A stretch of DNA of 64,000 nt from Sutcliffiella deserti (GTDB lineage Bacteria > Bacillota > Bacilli > Bacillales > Bacillaceae_I), in NCBI RefSeq assembly GCF_020037475.1, contig NZ_JAIQDB010000002.1:62001-126000 (forward strand). Direction: 5' to 3'. The position numbers were made by a program, and so were the translations under genes. Below the pieces are notes generated by a model that worked only from the letters and a program-made list of their open reading frames with translations, did not search any database and was not told the origin of the DNA. Below are positions 26,868 to 34,283 of the stretch, one piece after another; positions within the stretch are counted from its first letter, which is position 1, and every line of letters begins with the position of its first letter.

Positions 26868-26951
26868 ATGCTTTTTTACTCCGTAATCCTGGCCATCACC
26901 CTGACCGTCATCACCCTACCCCTAATAGAAAAATATCCGCATAGTTTATAA
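26868..26951 (+). pseudogene. Truncated paralogue of the small symporter-operon protein
   Basis: ATG at 26868 opens 27 codons, MLFYSVILAITLTVITLPLI then EKYPHSL and stop. The start resembles MFFYVFLIIVGL of the 59-residue protein at 23041. It lies at a similar distance after an almost identical promoter but stops before the second helix. There is no good ribosome binding site. It is best read as a decayed remnant, although a short expressed membrane peptide cannot be excluded. The stretch 26695-26780 shows nothing else. Confidence 0.5.
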
Positions 26952-27096
26952 ATCGAACAGCATGTAGAAAAGGCCAAAATAGATCCAGACCGTTCCTTAA
27001 AATAAACCAACACATCTATAAAAAAAGGGAACAGAACCATGCTCTGTTCCCTCTTGCATTTAATACAATATCAAAGAAAAGAGAGGAGAAGATCAC

Positions 27097-27588
27097 ATGG
27101 GAGTAATCGCAAAAACCAACAATGGCTTTCAGCTGCTGGCCATCAAAAAAATACAAGAAACAGAACTTGCCACCATTCATTCCATTAGAAGAACCAATAT
27201 TATCGTAAAGGTCCAAAACAATGTGCTGCTTCACTACAACGAGCAGCAACAACATTGGGAACTACCTCATGGAAAACGAAAAAAAGTGGAAACATCATTT
27301 GAAGCAATCAAAAGGGGCTGGACGAAGCTTACCAACAGCTCAATCGACAACGAACCTCTAAAATTAAAATACCTGTTGATGATCAAAAACCCAGATGGAG
27401 AAATCCGCTATAACCCAATTTTCTACCTAGAAAAAGAAATTCTTTTACTCGAGGAAACACCTAACCTCCGTCTCTGGGACACGCAAGAAGACATCGGACC
27501 AATCGACCCTATCCACCTTAAAATTATACAAAACCTCCCATGGACAACCACCAAAACCCAACAACCGGAGGTAAATGAAGCACTTTAA
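27097..27588 (+). CDS. Degenerate NUDIX-domain protein
   Basis: A 163-residue protein whose middle resembles a NUDIX fold: beta strands IIVKVQNNVLLHYNEQQQHWELPHG, then GKRKKVETSFEAIKRGWTKL in the place of the NUDIX box. The spacing G-x5-E-x7-R is kept, but the metal-binding E-E of REUXEE is replaced (RGWTKL). Hydrolase activity is therefore doubtful, and a binding or regulatory role is possible. GAGAGGAG precedes the ATG. An inverted repeat GGGAACAGA/TCTGTTCCC at 27028-27051 lies upstream and could be a terminator for the region before it. Confidence 0.65.
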   Translation: MGVIAKTNNGFQLLAIKKIQETELATIHSIRRTNIIVKVQNNVLLHYNEQQQHWELPHGKRKKVETSFEAIKRGWTKLTNSSIDNEPLKLKYLLMIKNPDGEIRYNPIFYLEKEILLLEETPNLRLWDTQEDIGPIDPIHLKIIQNLPWTTTKTQQPEVNEAL

Positions 27589-27629
27589 TCCTGTATAAAT
27601 ATGTATAAATATCCAAAAAATGAATAAAA

Positions 27630-27642
27630 GGGGCCAGACCCC
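27630..27642 (+). repeat. Short REP core
   Basis: GGGGCCAGACCCC without the rest of the 40-bp element, between convergent genes. Confidence 0.8.
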
Positions 27643-27660
27643 CGATGCCAAAAGCAGCCT

Positions 27661-28209
27661 TCAAGCCGATGCGCTGCTTTTTATCTTTACGATAATCCAT
27701 CTTACAGTAAGGCCTATTCCAATGTAATAGAGAAAAGAGTAAACGTAGTTCCATTTATGGTACTGAACTAGCTCGAGCCAGACAGAGAAGGGTTCGCCCA
27801 CAAATGCGAATAAAGTGCTCATAACAAGTAGCGCCATACTGAATGTTTTCCAGGTGGAAAAATACTGGTGGATCAACATAAAAGCTACAGGAACCATCGA
27901 CATATCAAAAGGAATCGCTCTAGGTGCCAGCGGGAGAAATTGAATCGGATAGATCCAAAACTCTAGCTCTAAACCAAAAGCGTCCAAATAGGTAGTAGGG
28001 ATGATAATTAGTGCCCCAAAAAGAAGACTCTCCATCAGCATGCTACTTTTAGCAAGCGCAAACCATAAAAGCCAAGGACAGATAAAAAAAGCTAAAAGAA
28101 TCCACCATGGAAAAGTAAAAAGTTCATATTGTAACCAACCTTCTACATCTAGACGATACGATTCTTGCTTAAGCATATGAACTTTTTCTATGTATTCCCA
28201 CCGTGTCAA
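27661..28209 (-). CDS. CBO0543-like multipass membrane protein
   Basis: A protein of up to 182 residues with about five membrane helices and a short N-terminal soluble helix (WEYIEKVHMLKQESYRLDVEGW). The order LFTFPWWILLAFFICPWLLWF, PLAPRAIPFDMSMVPVAFMLIHQYF, then FVGEPFSVWLELVQYHKWNYVYSF matches the CBO0543 group common in Bacillaceae and clostridia, with no known function. The start is taken at TTG 28209; ATG 28176 is an alternative but would remove the conserved N-terminal helix. It is convergent with the NUDIX-like gene. Confidence 0.7.
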   Translation of the reverse strand: MTRWEYIEKVHMLKQESYRLDVEGWLQYELFTFPWWILLAFFICPWLLWFALAKSSMLMESLLFGALIIIPTTYLDAFGLELEFWIYPIQFLPLAPRAIPFDMSMVPVAFMLIHQYFSTWKTFSMALLVMSTLFAFVGEPFSVWLELVQYHKWNYVYSFLYYIGIGLTVRWIIVKIKSSASA

Positions 28210-28319
28210 CTGAAAAACCTGCCTTTTGTAGACCTTTAAGCTAGTATTTCAACGAACCTACAAAAGTATTTATGAAAATAACAGAAGTTGATGAAGGAGT
28301 GCTTCTTTCCAGCACAACA

Positions 28320-28350
28320 AAAAAACCTCCCCATCCAGGAAGGCCCTTTC
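28320..28350 (-). terminator. Terminator of the BsuPI-domain gene
   Basis: On the minus strand CCTTCC, a short loop and GGGAGG form a hairpin (one G-T pair) followed by seven Ts, starting within 30 bases of the stop codon. Confidence 0.65.
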
Positions 28351-28692
28351 TCATTCTATCTCAAACCGTATCGTCGCCTGTGCCCCAGGCCATGCGCTGT
28401 CCTGCAACCATACCGTTACCTTATAGGACCCAGGACTTAACTCTTTCAACGGAATATCAAAGCTGAGCTCATCCCCTGCAGCTACCATGATTTCCTCATA
28501 GATCATAATGAACATCTTGCCTTCAGAGAATTGCTCCACCAGCTCGCCGTCCCGGTACAACACATAGTCATATCGCTGCCCGCTACGGAACGTTACCTTC
28601 TCCGCAGAATTGCCCGTATTCTCTACAATAAAATGCAGCATCACCGAATCGGGTCCTGTTTCGGAATACGTAAGAGTTGCTTCTAAACTCAT
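28351..28692 (-). CDS. BsuPI-domain protein (putative intracellular proteinase inhibitor)
   Basis: A 113-residue all-beta protein. DSVMLHFIVENTGNSAEKVT, FRSGQRYDYVLYRDGELV and GDELSFDIPLKELSPGSYKV match the BsuPI domain, named after the B. subtilis inhibitor of the intracellular serine protease IspA. No signal peptide is seen, which agrees with a cytoplasmic role. AGGAG lies nine bases before the ATG. It is divergent from spoIIID, and the 365-base spacer between holds the sigma-E-like promoter. Confidence 0.85.
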   Translation of the reverse strand: MSLEATLTYSETGPDSVMLHFIVENTGNSAEKVTFRSGQRYDYVLYRDGELVEQFSEGKMFIMIYEEIMVAAGDELSFDIPLKELSPGSYKVTVWLQDSAWPGAQATIRFEIE

Positions 28693-28838
28693 TAATCATC
28701 GCTCCTTTCCTATACTCCATTTTATATATATTCTCCATTCCCCCTCCTATACCTTGAGTAAAATGGCACAAAGAATGAAAGTTTTGCGTAAATATTCAAA
28801 TAAATCGCACAAAACCCTTGTCCCACTTGACATTTGTA

Positions 28839-28867
28839 GCATAAACCCCCGTGTAAGCTAATACACT
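28839..28867 (+). promoter_or_regulatory. Putative sigma-E promoter of spoIIID
   Basis: GCATAA (28839-28844), 15-base spacer, AATACACT (28860-28867), close to the sigma-E pattern and with the same spacing as the spoIID candidate at 12536. It leaves a leader of about 180 bases before the GTG start. The rest of the spacer 28868-29056 shows no other clear site. Confidence 0.6.
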
Positions 28868-29056
28868 GATACAAACCAAACATACAAAGAGAGTGTTTGA
28901 GGTGAGGGATCGTAGATTGTCTCGAAGCATTAACACCAACCATCCTATTTGAATTTAAACTAAAACCATTATAAACACTAGGCACTTCGTTACATCGGTA
29001 CAAACGGGTCTCATTTCACACTTCTCAACATCCATAATTTAGGGAGGGCGAGTGGT

Positions 29057-29320
29057 GTGCACGATTACATCAAAGAGAGAACGATCAAGATTGGAAAGTA
29101 TATCGTGGAGACGAAGAAAACAGTTCGCGTGATAGCGAAGGAATTTGGAGTTTCCAAAAGTACTGTCCATAAAGACCTGACAGAAAGACTGCCTGAAATC
29201 AATCCAGACTTAGCAAATGAAGTGAAAATAATCCTAGATTATCATAAATCCATTAGACATTTACGGGGCGGAGAAGCTACGAAAATGAAGTATAAAAAAG
29301 AAGAAGAGCCCGTAAAATAA
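29057..29320 (+). CDS. spoIIID: Stage III sporulation transcriptional regulator SpoIIID
   Basis: SpoIIID is the small DNA-binding switch between sigma-E and sigma-K gene expression in the mother cell. The 87-residue protein is almost identical over its first 75 residues to the B. subtilis protein (HDYIKERTIKIGKYIVETKK, VRVIAKEFGVSKSTVHKDL helix-turn-helix, SIRHLRGGEATKMKYKK), while the basic-acidic tail is shorter. The GTG start follows AGGGAGGGCGA. It is followed by mbl as in B. subtilis. Confidence 0.97.
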   Translation: MHDYIKERTIKIGKYIVETKKTVRVIAKEFGVSKSTVHKDLTERLPEINPDLANEVKIILDYHKSIRHLRGGEATKMKYKKEEEPVK

Positions 29321-29509
29321 ATCATTGCCAACACACTCCTTACCTTCCTTTGTGACACTTCAAAACCTTCGACAAAAAAATAGGAATTTTGACATGGAAT
29401 TTATGTTAATTTCACCCTAAATTTTTCAAGTTGTGATAGAATTAACAATTAGGACTATAAGTTGTCGGACTACAGTCGCAAAGCATGATTGCAGGGAGGA
29501 AAAAGTAAG

Positions 29510-30511
29510 ATGTTTGCTAGGGATATAGGCATTGATTTAGGTACGGCAAACGTACTGATCCATGTAAAAGGTAAAGGGATCGTTTTAAACGAACCATCAG
29601 TAGTAGCACTTGATACAAACACAGGCAAAGTTTTAGCGGTAGGAGAAGAAGCTCGCCGCATGGTTGGGCGTACACCCGGCAATATCGTGGCAATGCGCCC
29701 GCTGAAAGATGGAGTTATCGCAGATTTCGAAGTCACAGAAGCAATGCTTAAGCATTTTATAAAAAAACTCAACGTCAAAGGCTTTCTTTCTAAGCCAAGA
29801 ATTCTGATCTGCTGCCCAACCAACATCACATCCGTTGAGCAAAAAGCAATCAGAGAAGCAGCCGAAAAAAGCGGCGGCAAAAAAGTATACCTTGAAGAAG
29901 AACCAAAAGTGGCTGCCATCGGTGCAGGAATGGACATCTTCCAACCGAGCGGAAACATGGTAGTGGATATTGGCGGTGGAACAACCGATGTAGCAGTACT
30001 CTCCATGGGAGACATCGTCACCGCCAGCTCCATTAAAATGGCCGGCGACAAATTCGACGCCGAAATTCTTCAATACATCAAAAAGCGGTACAAGCTACTA
30101 ATCGGTGAGCGCACAGCGGAGAACATCAAAATGTCCATCGCAACCGTCTTCCCGGGCTCCCGTAACGAAAGCATCGCCATCCGTGGCCGTGACATGGTAA
30201 GTGGCCTTCCACAAACCATCACCGTCCACTCAGAAGAAATCGAACTAGCACTACGCGAATCTGTACAAGTTATCGTACAAGCCGCAAAAAGTGTCCTAGA
30301 ACGCACACCACCAGAACTATCAGCAGACATCATCGACCGAGGTGTCATCCTAACAGGCGGAGGCGCACTCCTCCACGGAATCGACCAACTACTAGCCGAA
30401 GAACTCAAAGTCCCCGTCCTAGTAGCCGAAAACCCAATGGACTGCGTAGCAATAGGCACCGGCATCATGCTCGACCACATGGACCGCCTACCAAGAAAAA
30501 GCTTCGCCTAA
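29510..30511 (+). CDS. mbl: MreB-like cell-shape protein Mbl
   Basis: Mbl is an actin homologue that guides lateral-wall synthesis with the elongasome at the inner membrane face. All actin-fold signatures are visible: DIGIDLGTANVLIHVKGKG (phosphate 1), VVDIGGGTTDVAVLS (phosphate 2) and ILTGGGALLHGIDQLL (adenosine). The 333 residues are normal. ATG 29510 follows GGGAGGA, and upstream in-frame ATG at 29489 is rejected. The 3' third uses strikingly A/C-rich, G-poor codons compared with the 5' end. In B. subtilis mbl is followed directly by flhO, but here a 6.5-kb block separates them. Confidence 0.97.
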   Translation: MFARDIGIDLGTANVLIHVKGKGIVLNEPSVVALDTNTGKVLAVGEEARRMVGRTPGNIVAMRPLKDGVIADFEVTEAMLKHFIKKLNVKGFLSKPRILICCPTNITSVEQKAIREAAEKSGGKKVYLEEEPKVAAIGAGMDIFQPSGNMVVDIGGGTTDVAVLSMGDIVTASSIKMAGDKFDAEILQYIKKRYKLLIGERTAENIKMSIATVFPGSRNESIAIRGRDMVSGLPQTITVHSEEIELALRESVQVIVQAAKSVLERTPPELSADIIDRGVILTGGGALLHGIDQLLAEELKVPVLVAENPMDCVAIGTGIMLDHMDRLPRKSFA

Positions 30512-30540
30512 CCAAATATATCAACAAGCCACACCATACA

Positions 30541-30950
30541 AAGAGCAACTCCCCAAAAAAGAGTTGCTCTTTAAATTTTTATACCAAAACCCAAAATCTT
30601 AAAACCTAATTACCTAAACCCTTTCAATAAAAACCTACCCAAAATCCAAAGCCTCCAAAAACCAACCCCAAAAAAGAAAAATGCGCCCCCAGCGCATTAA
30701 CCAAACCACCCAAATTCAAAGCACTCCTCCCCAAAAAAACTAAGTACCAAAACCCTAATTACCCAACCCCTTTCAACTAAAAACCCCACCAAAACTCAGG
30801 GGTCTGACCCTCACACCCGCCTCCCACTAAACACCACTCGCCACTCCCTCCCAACCCAACCTAAATACCACCAACCCCGCGAGGGTCAGACCCCGGTCTT
30901 AAGCGCTCCCACCCCCAACCAAAATTCAAAGAATCAAAAACCCACCCATT
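30541..30950 (+). repeat. A/C-rich about 400-bp repeat, copy 1 (includes the mbl terminator)
   Basis: It starts with the terminator hairpin AAGAGCAACTC/GAGTTGCTCTT (30541-30571). It then holds an AATGCGC-CCCCA-GCGCATT hairpin (30680-30698), two internal versions of CCTAATTACC..CCCTTTCAA, and an inverted pair GGGGTCTGACCCTC (30799-30812) and GAGGGTCAGACCCC (30881-30894). The same parts in the same order form copy 2 at 33847-34245. The + strand is extremely poor in G: 30601-30660 contains one. No open frame is conserved between copies. The region 30951-31040 is similar in composition but not repeated. Confidence 0.88.
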
Positions 30951-31057
30951 CCTCAAAATTCACCATATCCCACCAAAATCCCCCAAACAAAAAAGGATTT
31001 CCCCCCAACCACAACGAATACCTAAACAAACAACCAACCGAGAGGAGCAACACAAAC

Positions 31058-31552
31058 ATGCTAACAATCCAAACCTACCTACAAGACATCCAACAACAAC
31101 TAACCAAACACGAAGAATTCCTAAAAGCTACCCTAGAAACCAAGCTCAACACCCAATACCCGCCACAAGTAGACCAACTGGAATTCACATTCTCAGCCGA
31201 CCCAACAACCCAAGAGCTAACCATCATGCTCTTCCAATACAACAACAACGCAAACGAAATATTTGAAAACCTAAACGGCGACATCCAGGGAGCCCAAGAA
31301 ATCCTAGAAGACGTCACCTACTACCCAACACCACAAGACGAAGATGCATTCCAACAATTCTATGAAGAAAACGACTACGAACTAGAACAAAAAGAACAAC
31401 AAACCATCATCAACTGGTTCGCAAAAATATACAACCAAACCCAGACAACCCAACCTAACCTACCAGCCTATGCAACATTCCAAGACGCCCAAGAATCCTA
31501 CGACCTAACAAACAAGAAATGGATCGAAACCGATAACCGCTGGCAATACTAA
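31058..31552 (+). CDS. Acidic Gln/Asn/Thr-rich protein of unknown function
   Basis: A 164-residue soluble protein with no signal peptide or membrane helix, rich in Gln, Asn, Thr and Glu. No family is recognised. The N-terminal 40 residues look like an amphipathic helix (TYLQDIQQQLTKHEEFLKA), and the rest alternates predicted strands and acidic loops (PQDEDAFQQFYEENDYEL). GAGAGG precedes the ATG, and codon use is as G-poor as the surrounding non-coding DNA. It lies in the accessory block between mbl and flhO. Its compact size and acidity recall small immunity or regulatory proteins, but nothing in it proves that. Confidence 0.6.
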   Translation: MLTIQTYLQDIQQQLTKHEEFLKATLETKLNTQYPPQVDQLEFTFSADPTTQELTIMLFQYNNNANEIFENLNGDIQGAQEILEDVTYYPTPQDEDAFQQFYEENDYELEQKEQQTIINWFAKIYNQTQTTQPNLPAYATFQDAQESYDLTNKKWIETDNRWQY

Positions 31553-31589
31553 ACGAGCCGGTTGTAGAGGGAAAAACAAAAATGGTATA

Positions 31590-31635
31590 AAAAAAGAGCA
31601 CCAAATTACAAAGTAATTTGGTGATCTTTTACATT
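31590..31635. terminator. Bidirectional terminator between convergent genes
   Basis: CACCAAATTAC (31599-31609) pairs perfectly with GTAATTTGGTG (31613-31623) around three As, with A-rich sequence before and T-rich after the stem. It serves 31058-31552 on + and 31687-32148 on -. Confidence 0.9.
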
Positions 31636-31686
31636 TCTCTATTAATAATATTTAGTACAAATAATGCACAGTCGTTCTACTTTCCT

Positions 31687-32148
31687 TTACTCCACCACCA
31701 CAAAATAAAAAGTATCCCCAACATCTGAAGAACACCCACTCAAACGGTATTCAACCCCATCTTCATTTTCCTTAGCTTTTATACCAGAACAAAACGTACT
31801 CCTCACACCTTGCCCTGAACCGGCAAACCCGTCTTGTGAATTATCATAAGTATATTGAATTTTGTTTCCGTCATAATCTAAATTATTATAAATCGGGTCC
31901 CCTTCGTCAGTGTATATCGTGATACGGATCCCATCTTTCACACCGTTTTCCACACTTTCCACAAAATCCTCAAACCTATCCAAATTACTAATCTCTCCGT
32001 GGAGATCCACGACATCTCCGTTCTCTATTGCCTCCTCGGAATGATAAGGAGTCTTCGGATTCTTAACTTCAATTACCTGTTCCTGCTGGCAGCCAAATAA
32101 AAACAATGTGAAAAGTCCCGTAAAAACAATTGTAAGTCCTTTAATCAT
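31687..32148 (-). CDS. DUF4362 lipoprotein
   Basis: A 153-residue protein with a lipoprotein signal (LFTLFLFGC, lipidated Cys at about residue 20) and the DUF4362 pattern: SEEAIENGDVVDLHGEISNL, FVESVENGVKDGIRITIYTDEGDPIYNNLDYDG and YTYDNSQDGF. The family is found exported in Bacillaceae, with unknown function. Two Cys pairs late in the sequence (FCSG, GCSS) could form a disulphide. GGGGGAG precedes the ATG. It is divergent from the ECF sigma factor gene. Confidence 0.8.
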   Translation of the reverse strand: MIKGLTIVFTGLFTLFLFGCQQEQVIEVKNPKTPYHSEEAIENGDVVDLHGEISNLDRFEDFVESVENGVKDGIRITIYTDEGDPIYNNLDYDGNKIQYTYDNSQDGFAGSGQGVRSTFCSGIKAKENEDGVEYRLSGCSSDVGDTFYFVVVE

Positions 32149-32285
32149 AAATAAACGCTCCCCCAGTTATCAGTTCTGCTTAATTAGACGCATTACCCAG
32201 TTTTTAGTTTCAATCAATTTTACTATGTATGCCGCACGCTACACCCATATCTAAAAAAACATTTAAATAGTATATTTTAAAAAGT

Positions 32286-32315
32286 TGAAACTTTTTGTAG
32301 ACTATCCTTCTCTAA
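32286..32315 (+). promoter_or_regulatory. Putative ECF-type autoregulatory promoter
   Basis: TGAAAC at 32286-32291 is the canonical -35 box of Bacillus ECF sigma factors. About 17-18 bases later comes TCTCTA, a poor match to the usual CGTC/CGTA -10. It lies 48 bases before the start of the ECF sigma gene, the usual place for autoregulation. Confidence 0.45.
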
Positions 32316-32338
32316 TGATTGAAAAGGGGGGAAAAGGG

Positions 32339-32875
32339 TTGGACGAAATTATCTTAATCAGAAAAGCTATTCAGGGTGATCCGGAAGCATTTGAACACCT
32401 ACTCGCAAAACACAGTGATCGTTTGTATCGTACAGCCTATCTATATGTCAGAAATCGTGAAGATGCTCTAGATGTGATACAGGAAACAGCTTTTAAAGCA
32501 TTTTCCTCCATTAGTCAATTAAGAAATGAGGAATTTTTCTTAACCTGGCTTACTAAAATTCTCATTCACTGTGCGTACGATGTGCAAAAGAAAAGGAAAA
32601 ATGTGGTTGTACTCGAAGAACAGGTAGCCTTACAAAGAGAAAAACACGAGGAAAGGATGGATCTAACAGAAGCGATAGGGAAATTACCTGAAAAGCACCA
32701 GACGAGCATTATCCTTTTCTACTATTACGATATGAGTCTGAAGGATATAGCTCAAGCGCTAGAAACGCCTGAAAACACCATTAAAACCTATATAAACCGT
32801 GGCAAAAAGCAATTACGAAAGTTATTAGGAGGGAGTTATTTTGATGGACAAAGACACATTCACGAACAAAATTAA
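32339..32875 (+). CDS. ECF RNA polymerase sigma factor
   Basis: A 178-residue extracytoplasmic-function sigma factor. Region 2 (GDPEAFEHLLAKHSDRLYRTAYLYVRN, EDALDVIQETAFKAFSSI) and region 4 (LPEKHQTSIILFYYYDMSLKDIAQAL, TPENTIKTYINRGKKQLRKLL) are both complete. TTG 32339 with AAGGGGGG upstream is chosen over two upstream in-frame starts without a ribosome binding site. The 3' end overlaps the next gene by 32 bases. Sigma factors followed by DUF4179 genes form a common Bacillus pair in which the second protein is the membrane anti-sigma factor. The stimulus is unknown. Confidence 0.9.
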   Translation: MDEIILIRKAIQGDPEAFEHLLAKHSDRLYRTAYLYVRNREDALDVIQETAFKAFSSISQLRNEEFFLTWLTKILIHCAYDVQKKRKNVVVLEEQVALQREKHEERMDLTEAIGKLPEKHQTSIILFYYYDMSLKDIAQALETPENTIKTYINRGKKQLRKLLGGSYFDGQRHIHEQN

Positions 32876-33842
32876 TGAAGTAGAAGTACCGAAAGAAGAG
32901 GTCTTGCAATCAATAAAGTTGGGTGTCAGTCGTGCGGCAGAAAAAACAACATATAAGAAAAAGAAACCAATCAAAAAGTTTTTCGTTTCAGCAACCGTCG
33001 CAGCTGGAATGCTGTTATCCTCTACGTTCATCGTACCTTCATTTTCTGAAGCAATGGCAGATGCCCCACTAATTGGCGGATGGTATTCTGGCTTTAATGA
33101 TGCCGTCGGGAGGAACCTGGAAGAGCAAAATCTCATAACGGAATTAAATCAGTCCTATTCGAGTAATGGGGTAGACGTTACCTTAACAAATGCCTACTAT
33201 GACGGCTATTTGATTGGAATAATGTTCTATGTTAAAGGAAATCTTACAGACCGAGATGGACATTATTATGCATTATATGAGCTGTTTAATGGAGATCCAC
33301 TAGCCGATGAAACAAAAGAACTGACAACATTGGAGAAAACAGATGATGGATATACAGGACATATCCAAATTGTTTACCCCTATAAAGAGTTACCTAAAAG
33401 CGATACCATTCCAGTATCCTTTGAAGAGATCGGAAATAAAAAAGGCACCTGGCAATTCAATGTCCCTGTACAACAAATCCCAGTAGAAAAGCACGTCTTT
33501 GAAAATAAACAAAGCACAAACCCTGAAGGCAATGTGATATTTAAGGTAGACTCCATCCTTTATGGAAAAGCCTCCACTGCAATCACATATAGTTTAACCT
33601 ATCCAAAGGGAACGTTAGATTCATCCTTCCAAATGCTCAACGTTGAACCCTTAGATAAGTCCTTCAAAATAGACGGATTCCAAAGTGACGGCAAAATTGA
33701 AGTGATAGAAGATGGTGACAGAACCACCGTTGTGCGAAAAATCGTCATTTCAAAAGTACTTAAGAATCAAAAGATAATAGTATCACCGACCTACAGCGAA
33801 ACAGTCTCACCAGTTGAACCACTGGAAATAGAACTCCCATAA
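32844..33842 (+). CDS. DUF4179 membrane protein, probable anti-sigma factor
   Basis: A 332-residue protein: a cytoplasmic N-terminus of about 45 residues with basic stretch YKKKKPIKK, one membrane helix (FFVSATVAAGMLLSSTFIVP), then a large external part. The sequence after the helix (ADAPLIGGWYSGFNDAVGRN, VDVTLTNAYYDGYLIGIMFY) is the DUF4179 domain, and the C-terminal half resembles DUF5643. It overlaps the ECF sigma gene, and AGGAGGG precedes its ATG, so translation is coupled. Role as anti-sigma factor is inferred from gene order and topology. Confidence 0.82.
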   Translation: MDKDTFTNKINEVEVPKEEVLQSIKLGVSRAAEKTTYKKKKPIKKFFVSATVAAGMLLSSTFIVPSFSEAMADAPLIGGWYSGFNDAVGRNLEEQNLITELNQSYSSNGVDVTLTNAYYDGYLIGIMFYVKGNLTDRDGHYYALYELFNGDPLADETKELTTLEKTDDGYTGHIQIVYPYKELPKSDTIPVSFEEIGNKKGTWQFNVPVQQIPVEKHVFENKQSTNPEGNVIFKVDSILYGKASTAITYSLTYPKGTLDSSFQMLNVEPLDKSFKIDGFQSDGKIEVIEDGDRTTVVRKIVISKVLKNQKIIVSPTYSETVSPVEPLEIELP

Positions 33843-33846
33843 AAAC

Positions 33847-34245
33847 AGAGCAGCTCCCCCACCAAAGAGCTGCTCTCTAAATTTTCCAAGAAAAAAACAA
33901 ATTCTAATTACCCAAACCCTTTCAATAACCACCAACCAAAATTCCAAGCCGCCAAAACCCCAACCCCAAAAAGGAAAATGCGCCCCCAGCGCATTAACCA
34001 AACCACTCAAAATTCAAAACACTCCCCCAAACCCAAACTAAAAACCCAAACCCATTACCCAACCCCATTCAACTAAAAACCCCAACAAAACTCAGGGGTC
34101 TGACCCTCCCAAAGCATAAAACTAAACACCACTCGCCACTCCCTGCTAACCCAACCAAAACACCACCAACCCCGCGAGGGTCAGACCCCGGTCTTAAGCG
34201 CTCCCACCCCCAACCAAAATTCAAAGACCCAAAAAACCCACTCCA
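33847..34245 (+). repeat. A/C-rich about 400-bp repeat, copy 2 (includes a terminator)
   Basis: It begins with AGAGCAGCTC/GAGCTGCTCT (33847-33876), which terminates the sigma/anti-sigma unit. It then has the same hairpin AATGCGC-CCCCA-GCGCATT (about 33977-33995) and the inverted pair GGGGTCTGACCCTC (34095-34108) / GAGGGTCAGACCCC (34176-34189). It ends with CGGTCTTAAGCGCTCCCACC, all in the order of copy 1. The terminator stems differ in sequence but stay paired (CAACTC/GAGTTG against CAGCTC/GAGCTG), so structure has been kept by compensatory change. Copies 1 and 2 are direct repeats about 3.3 kb apart. Confidence 0.88.
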
Positions 34246-34283
34246 AAAAAAAAGGGCCCTAAGCCCACTAACCAACCCAAACC

